In this document: positions 14,510-22,275 of the stretch, piece after piece
Numbering within the stretch: the first letter of the stretch is position 1
How the letters are laid out: each line of letters begins with the position of its first letter
Assembly (NCBI GenBank): GCA_051646105.1
Contig: JBOFCO010000109.1
Location: 1-26,958 of the forward strand
Direction: 5' to 3'
Source: JBOFCO01 sp051646105
GTDB lineage: Bacteria; Pseudomonadota; Alphaproteobacteria; Rhodobacterales; Rhodobacteraceae
DNA length: 26,958 bases
Translations under genes and position numbers: made by a program
The notes under the pieces: model-generated
The model's input: only the letters and a program-made list of their open reading frames with translations
The model's database searches: none
What the model was told of the DNA's origin: nothing

Positions 14510-15712
14510 ATGGCAGGCAATAACGGCGGTCCCTGGGGCAGCGGATCGGGTGGGGGATCGGGCGGCGGTGATGATGACGACCGCACCGAAGGTCGGGGTG
14601 GGCGTGGCCCGTCGCGCCGTCCGGGCGAAGGTCCTGCCATTCCCGAAATCGACCAGATCATGCGCAAGGGTCAGGAACAGCTTCGCGTGCTGATGGGCGG
14701 GCGCGGCAACCGGCCCCCGCCCGGCCCCGGCCAGGGCGGCCCCCGCTTTACGCTGAACCGCAATTCCATCGGGCTGGGCGCTTTGGCTGCCGTGGCGCTG
14801 TGGGGGTTCATGTCCTTTTACACCGTCCGTCCAGAGGAACAGTCGGTCGAGCTGTTCCTTGGCAAGTTCAACGCAATCGGTGAGCCGGGCCTGAATTTTG
14901 CGCCCTGGCCCATCGTCACGTATGAAAAGGTGCAGGTGACCCCTGAACGGACCGAGGATATCGGTGTGGGCACTGCCGGTTCGGATGGCGGGCTGATGCT
15001 GACGGGTGACGAGAATATCGTCGATATCGATTTCCAGATTGTGTGGAATGTGAATGATGCGCAGAAGTACCTGTTCAACCTGCGCGATCCGCAGCTGACC
15101 ATCCGCGCTGTTTCGGAATCGGCCATGCGCGAAATCATCGCGCAAAGCCAGCTTGCCCCGATCCTGAACACCGACCGTGGCGTCATCGCCACGCGGCTGG
15201 AGGAGTTGATCCAGTCGACGCTGAACAGCTACGACAGCGGATTGAACGTCGTGCGTGTGAACTTTGCCCGCGCCGATCCGCCCGCCAGTGTGATTGATGC
15301 CTTCAAGGAAGTGCAGTCGGCAGAACAGCAGCGCGACCGCCTGCAAAAGGAAGCGGATGCCTATGCCAACCGGGTGACAGCCGGTGCGCGCGGTGAAGCT
15401 GCGCAGGAAATGGAACAGGCCGAAGCCTATCGCGCGCGGGTGGTCAATGAAGCCGAGGGCGAGGCGAGCCGTTTTTCGGCCGTCCTTGCGGAATACCAGA
15501 AATCGCCGCAGGTCACGCGCCGCCGTCTTTATCTGGAAACCATGGAAGAGGTGCTGGGCCGCATCGACAAGGTTATCCTTGACGAGGGCGCGGCGGGGCA
15601 GGGTGTCGTGCCGTTCCTGCCATTGAACGAACTGAACCGCCGCCCGCCCGCCGCTGTCGAAGGTGGCACCGCAGGTGCGACGACAACCACGACCACGGGG
15701 GGAGGCAACTGA
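14510..15712 (+). CDS. hflK: FtsH protease modulator subunit HflK
   Basis: A 400-residue SPFH/band-7 membrane protein. With HflC it forms the large periplasm-facing complex around FtsH that tunes membrane protein turnover. It starts MAGNNGGPWG, with a glycine- and charge-rich cytoplasmic N-terminus (1-80), a single membrane helix (about 86-105) and then RPEEQSVELFLGKF, the start of the SPFH domain. Long Ala/Glu-rich helices (about 265-335) follow, then a Thr/Gly-rich tail. An in-frame ATG at 14447 would add 21 residues but has no ribosome site, while GAAAGG lies before 14510 and the MAGNNGGPWG start is the typical one. Its TGA stop overlaps the ATG of hflC in ATGA, so the two are translationally coupled. 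Confidence 0.95.
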   Translation: MAGNNGGPWGSGSGGGSGGGDDDDRTEGRGGRGPSRRPGEGPAIPEIDQIMRKGQEQLRVLMGGRGNRPPPGPGQGGPRFTLNRNSIGLGALAAVALWGFMSFYTVRPEEQSVELFLGKFNAIGEPGLNFAPWPIVTYEKVQVTPERTEDIGVGTAGSDGGLMLTGDENIVDIDFQIVWNVNDAQKYLFNLRDPQLTIRAVSESAMREIIAQSQLAPILNTDRGVIATRLEELIQSTLNSYDSGLNVVRVNFARADPPASVIDAFKEVQSAEQQRDRLQKEADAYANRVTAGARGEAAQEMEQAEAYRARVVNEAEGEASRFSAVLAEYQKSPQVTRRRLYLETMEEVLGRIDKVILDEGAAGQGVVPFLPLNELNRRPPAAVEGGTAGATTTTTTGGGN

Positions 15713-16602
15713 TGAACCGCTCCATGATAGCCATTGTTGCCCTTGTGGCGGTGGTGTTTTCAGTCCTGACCTCAATCTTCATTGTCGATGAACGGACAAA
15801 GGCACTGGTCCTGCAGTTCGGTCAGATCAAAAGCGTGAAAGAACTACCGGGCCTTTATTTCAAGATCCCGTTCATTCAGGAAGTGGTTCGCTACGACGAC
15901 CGCATCCTGGGACTTGATGTTGGGCCGCTGGAAGTTACCCCGCGTGACGGGCGGCGTTTGACGGTTGATGCCTTTACCCGCTACCGGATTGCCGATGTAC
16001 AGGCGTTCCGCCGTGCCGTGGGTGCAGGGGGTGAGGCGATTGCAGAAAGCCGGATCGACAGCATCGTACAGGCCCGCCTGCGCGAGGTGCTGGGCACCGT
16101 CGATTCCGATGCCATCCTGTCGCAAAACCGTGCCGAACTGGCTGGCCGCATCCTTGCTGCCGCCAAGACGGAAGCGGTTTCACTGGGCGTGCAGATTGTC
16201 GACGTGCGGCTGAAGCGGACCGACCTGCCAGAACAGAACCTGGAAGCGACCTTTGCCCGGATGCGGGCCGAACGCGAACGGGAAGCCGCCGATCAGATCG
16301 CACGCGGGAACGAGGCCGCGCAACGGCTGCGTGCCACCGCAGACCGCACCGTGGTGGAAACCGTATCCGAAGCGCGTCGCACTGCCGAAATCGTGCGCGG
16401 TGAGGCCGACGCAGCCCGCACGGCGATCTTTGCCGAGGCTTATTCCGCCGATCCGGAGTTCTTTGAATTCTACCGTTCGCTTGCCGCGTATCGTTCCACC
16501 TTCCTGGAATCGAACTCCAGCATCGTGATGTCGCCGGACGGCGATTTCTTCGACTACTTCAATTCCGATGCGCTGCGGGTGCCTTCGGCTGATACGCCCT
16601 GA
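15712..16602 (+). CDS. hflC: FtsH protease modulator subunit HflC
   Basis: A 296-residue partner of HflK with one N-terminal membrane helix (MIAIVALVAVVFSVLTSIFIV, about residues 4-24). The SPFH domain opens DERTKALVLQFGQIKSV, and a long Ala/Glu/Arg-rich coiled segment (about 180-245) follows. LEVTPRDGRRLTVDAFTRYRI is a strong HflC signature. The start codon shares an A with the hflK stop, and the ribosome site GGGGGAGG lies just upstream inside hflK, so the two proteins are probably made in equal amounts. A strong intrinsic terminator begins 8 bases after the stop, which separates this pair from degP. Confidence 0.96.
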   Translation: MNRSMIAIVALVAVVFSVLTSIFIVDERTKALVLQFGQIKSVKELPGLYFKIPFIQEVVRYDDRILGLDVGPLEVTPRDGRRLTVDAFTRYRIADVQAFRRAVGAGGEAIAESRIDSIVQARLREVLGTVDSDAILSQNRAELAGRILAAAKTEAVSLGVQIVDVRLKRTDLPEQNLEATFARMRAEREREAADQIARGNEAAQRLRATADRTVVETVSEARRTAEIVRGEADAARTAIFAEAYSADPEFFEFYRSLAAYRSTFLESNSSIVMSPDGDFFDYFNSDALRVPSADTP

Positions 16603-16610
16603 CCTTTGTT

Positions 16611-16646
16611 TACACCGCTCCGCTACCAAGCGGGGCGGTGTATTTT
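16611..16646 (+). terminator. Intrinsic terminator of hflKC
   Basis: A 13-pair stem, 16611-16623 with 16630-16642 (one G-T wobble), encloses the 6-base loop TACCAA and is followed directly by TTTT (16643-16646). This is a textbook rho-independent terminator. Confidence 0.85.
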
Positions 16647-16666
16647 GGCTGTGGCCAATCACAGCC
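16647..16666. repeat. Inverted repeat after the hflC terminator
   Basis: GGCTGTG (16647-16653) and CACAGCC (16660-16666) are perfect 7-base arms with a 6-base spacer. They directly abut the T-run of the terminator. It may be a second hairpin or an operator upstream of degP. Confidence 0.45.
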
Positions 16667-16688
16667 ACGTGACGGGGCGCGACGCAGG

Positions 16689-16716
16689 TTGAGTTGCATC
16701 CGGCAGCGCCTATGTT
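16689..16716 (+). promoter_or_regulatory. Candidate degP promoter
   Basis: TTGAGT (16689-16694), 16 bases, then TATGTT (16711-16716), about 92 bases before the degP GTG. The 8-base inverted repeat CCGGCAGC (16700-16707) / GCTGCCGG (16720-16727) brackets the -10, as an operator might. Confidence 0.33.
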
Positions 16717-16766
16717 GATGCTGCCGGTCGGAAGACCCCGCCACCACAGGCCGCGGGCAGGCTGGC

Positions 16767-16781
16767 CCAACACAATGTTGG
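16767..16781. repeat. Inverted repeat in the degP leader
   Basis: CCAACA-CAA-TGTTGG has 6-base arms and a 3-base centre. It ends 14 bases before the degP ribosome site (GAGGAG, 16796-16801). It could be a small leader hairpin or a protein-binding site. Confidence 0.35.
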
Positions 16782-16807
16782 TCCTTGCAGAACATGAGGA
16801 GTTTGCA

Positions 16808-18274
16808 GTGAACGCCATCGCCCTTCCTTTCGCGAATGAGCTTTCGGGTTTTCGTCGCGGCGTTCTGGCACTGATGCTCGGGACGGCGCTTGTCATGGGG
16901 CAGGCCACACCCGGTCATGCTTTTGCCGCACCGGAAAGCTTTTCCGAACTCGCCGATCAGGTCAGCCCCGCCGTGGTGAACATCACCACCTCGGCCACGA
17001 TCGCTGCTGATGGTGGCATGGGCCCGGGCGGGCCCGAAGGTGCGCCTTTTGACGATTTCTTCAATGAATTCCTCGACCCCGAACAGCGTGGCCCACAAGG
17101 TCCGCGCCGGTCAGAGGCACTTGGTTCCGGTTTCGTTATTTCCGAAGATGGCTATATCGTCACCAACAACCACGTCATCGAAGGCGCGGACGAGATCGAG
17201 ATCGAGTTCTTTTCCGGCGACCGGTTGAAAGCCAAGCTGGTGGGCACCGACAAAAAAACCGATATCGCGCTGCTCAAGGTAGAAAGCCCCGAGCCGCTGC
17301 CTTTCGTTCCGTTCGGAAACAGTGATACGATGAAGGTCGGCGACTGGGTCATGGCCATGGGCAACCCGCTGGGTCAGGGTTTTTCGGTCAGCGCCGGTAT
17401 CGTTTCTGCGCGTAACCGCGCCCTGACCGGAACTTATGACGATTTCATCCAGACGGATGCCGCGATCAACCGTGGCAATTCCGGCGGCCCGCTTTTCAAC
17501 ATGAACGGCGAAGTGATCGGCGTGAACACGGCGATCCTGTCGCCCAATGGCGGTTCGATCGGCATCGGCTTTTCCATGGCGTCGAACGTGGTCGGCAAGG
17601 TGGTGGGCCAGCTTAAGGAGTTCGGCGAAACCCGACGGGGCTGGCTGGGCGTCCGCATTCAGGATGTAACGCCGGAAATCGCGGAATCGATGGATCTGGC
17701 AGAAGCACGGGGGGCGCTTGTCACCGATGTGCCGACCGGCCCCGCCGCCGATGCCGGCATCAAATCCGGGGATGTCATCGTCACCTTCGACGGTGTCGAT
17801 GTCGAAGATACCCGCCAGCTTGTGCGCAAGGTTGCCGATACGGAAATCGGCAAGGCGGTGCGCATTGTCGTGATGCGGGAGGGCAAGTCGGAAACGCTGC
17901 TTATCACGCTGGGTCGCCGCGAAACCGCCGAGGGTGAGGCTGTTCCGGCCTCTGTCGAAGCGACAGAAGCGCCTTCGGAAACCTCTCTGCTGGGGATGAC
18001 CGTCCTGCCACTGACCGATGAAATGCGGGCAGAGATGGGTCTTGCCCCCGATTTGCAGGGTCTGGTCGTGACCAGTCTGGACGAAACGAGCGCCGCTTTC
18101 GAAAAGGGCCTGCGCAAGGGCGACATCCTGACCGAAGCGGGCCAGCAACCGCTGGCCGCCGCCACGGATCTGGAGGATCGTGTGAACGAAGCCAAGGATG
18201 CGGGGCGCAAATCGCTGCTGCTGCTGGTCGAGCGGCAAGGTGACAAGCGATTCCTGGCCATTCCGGTGGAATGA
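16808..18274 (+). CDS. DegP/HtrA-type periplasmic serine protease
   Basis: A 488-residue Do-family protease/chaperone that degrades or holds misfolded envelope proteins. A signal peptide (basic start, hydrophobic 18-33, probably cut after HAFA at 40) sends it to the periplasm. The trypsin-like domain has the triad H122 (NNHVIEG), D152 (KKTDIALLK) and S225 (RGNSGGPLF). Two PDZ domains follow, at about 279-370 and 393-485. A Gly/Pro/acidic segment (70-100) corresponds to the LA loop. The GTG start at 16808 has GAGGAG 6 bases upstream; the open frame from 16694 has no such site and would bury the signal peptide. It follows hflKC but is separated from it by a terminator and has its own promoter candidate. 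Sequence alone does not decide between DegP and DegQ. Confidence 0.95.
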   Translation: MNAIALPFANELSGFRRGVLALMLGTALVMGQATPGHAFAAPESFSELADQVSPAVVNITTSATIAADGGMGPGGPEGAPFDDFFNEFLDPEQRGPQGPRRSEALGSGFVISEDGYIVTNNHVIEGADEIEIEFFSGDRLKAKLVGTDKKTDIALLKVESPEPLPFVPFGNSDTMKVGDWVMAMGNPLGQGFSVSAGIVSARNRALTGTYDDFIQTDAAINRGNSGGPLFNMNGEVIGVNTAILSPNGGSIGIGFSMASNVVGKVVGQLKEFGETRRGWLGVRIQDVTPEIAESMDLAEARGALVTDVPTGPAADAGIKSGDVIVTFDGVDVEDTRQLVRKVADTEIGKAVRIVVMREGKSETLLITLGRRETAEGEAVPASVEATEAPSETSLLGMTVLPLTDEMRAEMGLAPDLQGLVVTSLDETSAAFEKGLRKGDILTEAGQQPLAAATDLEDRVNEAKDAGRKSLLLLVERQGDKRFLAIPVE

Positions 18275-18297
18275 CCGCGGGAATGGACGTGAATACC

Positions 18298-18325
18298 GGG
18301 GCGGCTGGGAAACCTGCCGCCCTTT
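18298..18325 (+). terminator. Probable terminator of the degP-type gene
   Basis: GGGCGGC (18299-18305) pairs with GCCGCCC (18316-18322), with a possible inner GG/CC pair, and TTT follows. It lies 24 bases after the protease stop and before the convergent HD-domain gene. The T-run is short. Confidence 0.5.
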
Positions 18326-18330
18326 CCGTA

Positions 18331-19005
18331 TCAGCCGGTTTCGCGCAGCAGGCGGCTTCGGAATGCTTCGATCCATTCCATGGCTTCTGCCGCCAGGTCG
18401 CGGCCCGTCGAGGTGTTCATTCCGGTGGCGACGCGCCGCAACTTTACTTCGACATGATCCAGCGCAAAGGCGGTATCGTCCAGCGGACGGCCCAGCGCCA
18501 TGGGATCGTCAGCGTCGAAAAGCGCCCGGCCCGTAGCACCGGCCACCCAGAACATCCGTGCCAGGCCGATGGCCCCCAGCGCCTCCAGCCGGTCGGCATC
18601 CTGCAAGATCGCCGCTTCGGGCGTGCGTGGGGCGATGCCTGCGGAAAAACTGTGCGCCGCAATGGCATGGGCGACAGTATCCAGCTTCGCCGGCGGAAAT
18701 CCCATATCTTGCAGGAACAAGACCGCCCGATCCGCCGAACGCTGTGATGCCAGCGCCCTGTCGGGCGAATTCTTGGGCAGATTGACCAGATCGTGCAGAT
18801 AACTGGCGGCCAACAGGATTTCCGTATCTGCATTGCCCGGTTCCGCCGCCGCGATGCGCTGGCAGTTGCGCCAGACCCGCGCCAGATGACCGGCATCATG
18901 CGCGCCATCGGGGCCGCTGTCGGCCTGCGTCTGGACAAAGGCCAGATAGGCGCGCTGTCGACGCGCGATTTCATCCGGTGAAAGCGCAGGGAAAATGATG
19001 GTCAT
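18331..19005 (-). CDS. HD-domain phosphohydrolase
   Basis: A 224-residue soluble protein with HD-superfamily metal-site motifs in order: HDAGH (H36, H40), YLHD (H71-D72), HAIAAHS (H113, H118) and QDADRLEALGAIGLAR (D136, D138). The pattern resembles E. coli YedJ and other uncharacterised HD hydrolases; the substrate (a nucleotide or other phosphate ester) is unknown. Its ATG overlaps the stop of the upstream lipoprotein gene in ATGA (19005-19002), so the two are translationally coupled. It is convergent with the degP-type gene. Confidence 0.9.
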   Translation of the reverse strand: MTIIFPALSPDEIARRQRAYLAFVQTQADSGPDGAHDAGHLARVWRNCQRIAAAEPGNADTEILLAASYLHDLVNLPKNSPDRALASQRSADRAVLFLQDMGFPPAKLDTVAHAIAAHSFSAGIAPRTPEAAILQDADRLEALGAIGLARMFWVAGATGRALFDADDPMALGRPLDDTAFALDHVEVKLRRVATGMNTSTGRDLAAEAMEWIEAFRSRLLRETG

Positions 19006-19553
19006 TCGTCCGGATGCCGCGCAAGGCCAAGCTGCTGTGCGGCCAGCAGCGACAGGGTGGGGCTGTCCAGCCCCCGCGCCGCCTGATAGGCCCGCACTGC
19101 CCGCTGCGTTTCGGCGTCGTTCACCGCTGTCACCGGGCCGCGATAATATCCGCGCACCTTCAACGCGCGTTGCAGCACTGCCTGAAAACTTGCCTCCGCC
19201 TCGCGGGTGGCAGCCGGGCAGGGGATGGCAAAGCGCAGCGTTTCACGTTCGTTCAATATCGTCTCGCTGCTGTCGCTGGCATAGGTCGCGGGGGCGATCA
19301 GTGTGCCGTCGTTGGCGCGCACCTCTGGTGTCAGCTCCTCGCGCAGCGTGACGGTTTCGATCCGGGCGGGCAGGGTTTCGGTCGCAATGCAGTCGATCCC
19401 TTCAGGGGTTTCACCGGGTGCCAGAATTGACGGGACAAGGCTTTGCCGCGCTGCGGCCAGATCGCCCGCAGCCGGGTCGGTGGCGGGGCCTGTCAGGCCG
19501 CAGCCGGACAGCAGCGACAAGGCGAAACAGGACAGGGGGGGAAGTCTGGGCAT
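19002..19553 (-). CDS. Lipoprotein with peptidoglycan-binding-like C-terminus
   Basis: A 183-residue protein with a lipoprotein signal: a short hydrophobic stretch, then LLSGC with the acylated cysteine at C18. The middle contains two further cysteines (IDCIATE and FAIPCPAA) that may form a disulfide. The C-terminal part (about 120-178), FQAVLQRALKVRGYYRGPV followed by ETQRAVRAYQAARGL, fits the peptidoglycan-binding type 1 fold: a pair of helices with the R-G-Y-Y-x-G-x-V turn. It is probably anchored in a membrane and contacts the cell wall. No enzyme domain is present. The start at 19553 has AAGG about 11 bases upstream. Coupling to the HD hydrolase is notable because that partner is cytoplasmic. 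Confidence 0.85.
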   Translation of the reverse strand: MPRLPPLSCFALSLLSGCGLTGPATDPAAGDLAAARQSLVPSILAPGETPEGIDCIATETLPARIETVTLREELTPEVRANDGTLIAPATYASDSSETILNERETLRFAIPCPAATREAEASFQAVLQRALKVRGYYRGPVTAVNDAETQRAVRAYQAARGLDSPTLSLLAAQQLGLARHPDE

Positions 19554-19699
19554 ATCGGGACCTTAGCCTGCGCTTTCCGTGCCGAAAAGACCCGATCCAC
19601 GACGATCGCCGCCGATTGCGGGGCTGGAAAGTTGCCTCGCCATCCCATATCTGGCAGGAGCACGGCATCACTAGACTGCATCCAAGGACTGGGCCCAGC

Positions 19700-20023
19700 A
19701 TGGCAAAGATCACCTATATCGAACACGGCGGCAAAGAGCATGTCATCGACGTGACCAATGGCTTGACGGTCATGGAAGGGGCACGCGACAATGGCGTGCC
19801 GGGGATCGAGGCCGATTGCGGCGGGGCCTGTGCCTGTTCCACCTGCCATGTCTATGTCGATCCGGCGTGGGTCGACCGACTGCCAAAGAAAGACGCGATG
19901 GAGGAAGACATGCTGGATTTCGCATGGCAGCCTGACCCTGTCCGTTCCCGCCTGACCTGTCAGATCAAGGTCAGCGATGCGCTCGACGGGCTTGTGGTGC
20001 AGATGCCGGAAAAGCAGATCTGA
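19700..20023 (+). CDS. Adrenodoxin-type [2Fe-2S] ferredoxin
   Basis: A 107-residue electron carrier. The cluster ligands follow the adrenodoxin/ISC ferredoxin spacing: C40, C46 and C49 (C-x5-C-x2-C in DCGGACACSTCHVY), then C87 in LTCQIK. An extra cysteine, C44, lies inside the loop. Other signatures are ITYIEHGGKEHVIDV and EEDMLDFAW. Such ferredoxins feed electrons to cytochromes P450, ring oxygenases or iron-sulfur assembly; no isc or hsc genes are adjacent, so the partner is unknown. The ATG at 19700 gives the normal family length; the frame is open further upstream (to 19418), overlapping the divergent lipoprotein gene. AAGGA lies about 12 bases upstream. Its TGA overlaps the next ATG. Confidence 0.95.
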   Translation: MAKITYIEHGGKEHVIDVTNGLTVMEGARDNGVPGIEADCGGACACSTCHVYVDPAWVDRLPKKDAMEEDMLDFAWQPDPVRSRLTCQIKVSDALDGLVVQMPEKQI

Positions 20024-20829
20024 TGGCGATTTGGGTGCCCCTGAGTCCACTCTTGCCGATGCTGCGCGGGGCGGGGCGGCTTGCGGCAATGTTGACGATC
20101 TTCGTTGCCAGCCACGCCCAGGCTGAAGAAACGCCACCGCCAGACCTGACGCTGCCTGTGATTGAAAGGGCATTTTTCATCGATCCCACCACCCGATACG
20201 ATCACGGTGCGCTTGGCCCAGGTGCGGAATGGGGCGGGCTGGTGATGGAACGCGAGGATGGTGTCAGGTATCGCGTCATCCTTGATGAAAACCATGTGTT
20301 CGAGGATATACGCCCCCGTTTGGCCGATCTGGACGGCGACGGCGCTGACGAGGTGCTGGTGGTGGAAACGGACCGGCGGCGGGGCGCACGGATCGTCGTC
20401 TATGATCGTCTGGGCAAGGTCGCAGCCACGCCGCATATCGGCAAGCCGTACCGCTGGCTGGCCATCATCGGCAGCGCCGATCTGGACGGTGACGGAAGGG
20501 CGGAAATCGCCTATGTCGAGACCCCGCATGTCGCCCCGGTGCTAAAAATCGTGCAGTTCCGTGATGGCATTCTGGCCCCGATGAAACTGGCCGACGGTCG
20601 GCGCGTACCGGAATTGCGCGGTGTCACCAACCATGTGAAGGGCGACATTTTCCTGCAGGGGGGTATTGCCGATTGCGGGCAGGGGCCACGCATCTTTGCC
20701 GTTGACGCAAGCTGGCGGCAGGTCCTGGAAATCTGGCTGGAGGACGGCGCGCTGAAATCGGAAAGCGTGGCAGACTACAAGGGGCCGATTTCCGTCGCCA
20801 ACGCCGTTGATTGCAAGGGCTCCCGATAG
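20023..20829 (+). CDS. Exported FG-GAP/VCBS repeat protein
   Basis: A 268-residue protein with a signal peptide (hydrophobic to about residue 30, likely cut after HAQA at 34). Two calcium-binding FG-GAP-like repeats are centred on RLADLDGDGADEVLVVETD (about 98-116) and SADLDGDGRAEIAYVETP (about 151-168). Weaker beta-rich stretches around them suggest an incomplete beta-propeller. It is probably periplasmic. I know no specific role. The start codon overlaps the ferredoxin stop (TGATG), so it is translated with a cytoplasmic ferredoxin, an odd pairing. It is convergent with purD, with only 36 bases between the stops. Confidence 0.85.
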   Translation: MAIWVPLSPLLPMLRGAGRLAAMLTIFVASHAQAEETPPPDLTLPVIERAFFIDPTTRYDHGALGPGAEWGGLVMEREDGVRYRVILDENHVFEDIRPRLADLDGDGADEVLVVETDRRRGARIVVYDRLGKVAATPHIGKPYRWLAIIGSADLDGDGRAEIAYVETPHVAPVLKIVQFRDGILAPMKLADGRRVPELRGVTNHVKGDIFLQGGIADCGQGPRIFAVDASWRQVLEIWLEDGALKSESVADYKGPISVANAVDCKGSR

Positions 20830-20846
20830 ATCGCCCTGCATTGGGG

Positions 20847-20870
20847 TGTAGGCTTTTTCAATATCCTACA
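20847..20870. terminator. Small hairpin between convergent FG-GAP gene and purD
   Basis: TGTAGG (20847-20852) pairs with CCTACA (20865-20870) across a 12-base loop that holds a TTTTT run; it includes the purD stop. It may end transcripts in both directions but lacks a downstream T-run. Confidence 0.3.
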
Positions 20871-22128
20871 ATGCCCGCCAGCCAATGTCGCGGCGACAGA
20901 AACCTTCGGGCCAGTCGATCGCATCCACCATCGCATAGGCGCGGTCGCGCGCCTCGGTCAGCGACCTGCCCCGTGCGGTCACGTTCAGCACGCGCCCACC
21001 CCCCGCGGTGATCTTGCCGTTTCGCTCGGTGGTTCCGGCATGGAAGACCATGTTGAAACTGTCTTCCGGCAGGGCATCCAGCCCGCCGATGACGCTGCCT
21101 TTCTCATATGTCCCAGGATAGCCTTTCGCGGCCATGACCACCGTCAGCGCATGATCCTCTGCCCAGGTGGCGCTTATATCCGCCAGGCGGCCCTCGGCAC
21201 AGGCCAGCAGCAGGTCCAGCGCCTGTGCGCCCAGCCGCATCATCAGCACCTGCGTTTCCGGATCGCCGAAACGGGCGTTGTATTCCACCAGCCGCGCCTG
21301 CCCGTTCTCGATCATCAGCCCGGCATAGAGCACCCCCCGATAGGGTGTGCCGCGCCGCGCCATTTCGGCGACGGTCGGCTTTACGATGCGGTCCAGCACC
21401 TGCTGTTGCAGGGCATCGGTCAGCACGGGCGCAGGGGAGTAGGCCCCCATGCCGCCAGTATTGGGGCCGGTGTCGCCATCGCCGACGCGCTTGTGGTCCT
21501 GCGCGGTGCCGATGGGCAGCACGTCGGTTCCATCCGACAGGACAAAGAAACTTGCCTCTTCGCCCGCCATGAAATCCTCGATCACCACTTCCGCGCCAGC
21601 GGCACCGAAAGCCCCACCGAAAATCTCGTCGAGGCCTGCCAGCGCGTCGTCCAGCGACATGGCGACGATCACGCCTTTACCTGCGGCAAGCCCGTCGGCC
21701 TTTATGACGATGGGTGCGCCCTTTTCGCGGACATAGGCTTTTGCCGCCTCGACCTTGGAAAACCGTGCCCAGGCGGCGGTCGGCGCGCCGCAGGCATCGC
21801 AGATTTCCTTGGTGAAGGCTTTCGATGCCTCAAGCTGCGCGGCTGCGGCAGAGGGGCCGAAACACAGAATACCCGCCGCGCGCAGCCGGTCGGCCACGCC
21901 TGCGGCAAGCGGCGCTTCCGGCCCGATGATGACGAAATCAATGGCGTTTTCTTCGCAGAACACTGCCACCGCGCCGCCGTTCAGGATATCCAGGCTGGCG
22001 CATTCCGCCAGTTGTGCGATGCCCGCATTGCCCGGCGCCACGATCAGCCGGTCGCATCTCGGGTTCTGTTTCACCGCCCAGGCCAGCGCATGTTCGCGCC
22101 CGCCGCTGCCGAGGATAAGGATGTTCAT
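20866..22128 (-). CDS. purD: Phosphoribosylamine-glycine ligase (GAR synthetase)
   Basis: A 420-residue ATP-grasp enzyme, of family length. It joins glycine to phosphoribosylamine, the second step of de novo purine synthesis. The N-terminus MNILILGSGGREHALAW is diagnostic. KADGLAAGKGV is the ATP-grasp phosphate loop. AQDHKRVGDGDTGPNTGGMG and YNARFGDPETQ are the purD signatures around the substrate and Mg sites. An upstream in-frame ATG exists at 22188, but the family start and a GAPDH-unrelated Rossmann-like first strand fix the ATG at 22128. It is divergent from the small membrane protein-xseA unit, and its promoter candidate overlaps a clear inverted repeat (22145-22188). Confidence 0.98.
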   Translation of the reverse strand: MNILILGSGGREHALAWAVKQNPRCDRLIVAPGNAGIAQLAECASLDILNGGAVAVFCEENAIDFVIIGPEAPLAAGVADRLRAAGILCFGPSAAAAQLEASKAFTKEICDACGAPTAAWARFSKVEAAKAYVREKGAPIVIKADGLAAGKGVIVAMSLDDALAGLDEIFGGAFGAAGAEVVIEDFMAGEEASFFVLSDGTDVLPIGTAQDHKRVGDGDTGPNTGGMGAYSPAPVLTDALQQQVLDRIVKPTVAEMARRGTPYRGVLYAGLMIENGQARLVEYNARFGDPETQVLMMRLGAQALDLLLACAEGRLADISATWAEDHALTVVMAAKGYPGTYEKGSVIGGLDALPEDSFNMVFHAGTTERNGKITAGGGRVLNVTARGRSLTEARDRAYAMVDAIDWPEGFCRRDIGWRAL

Positions 22129-22144
22129 GGCGCGCCCCGCTTGG

Positions 22145-22184
22145 CCTTTGCTTGCGCGCGTCATAAGGTTTGACGCAAGCAAGG
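22145..22184. repeat. Nested inverted repeat over the purD promoter
   Basis: The inner arms GCGTCA (22158-22163) and TGACGC (22171-22176) are perfect with a 7-base centre. The outer arms CCTTTGCTT (22145-22153) and AAGCAAGG (22177-22184) pair with one bulged T. It looks like an operator for a dimeric regulator or a leader hairpin. Confidence 0.5.
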
Positions 22185-22188
22185 GCAA
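22160..22188 (-). promoter_or_regulatory. Candidate purD promoter
   Basis: On the minus strand TTGCCC (22188-22183), exactly 17 bases, then TATGAC (22165-22160), 32 bases before the purD ATG. The -10 and spacer lie inside the inverted repeat at 22158-22176. Confidence 0.45.
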
Positions 22189-22194
22189 CGCCTG

Positions 22195-22207
22195 CTTGTG
22201 TTACAAG
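22195..22207. repeat. Short inverted repeat before the small membrane protein gene
   Basis: CTTGT-GTT-ACAAG has 5-base arms. It is in the divergent purD/xseA interval, 68 bases before the 62-residue gene, and may be part of its control region. Confidence 0.25.
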
Positions 22208-22275
22208 AATCGTAAGTTGCGGGGCCTCGAACCGGACGGACGTCACCAAGACGACATGAAGAAATGGAGAGTGCC

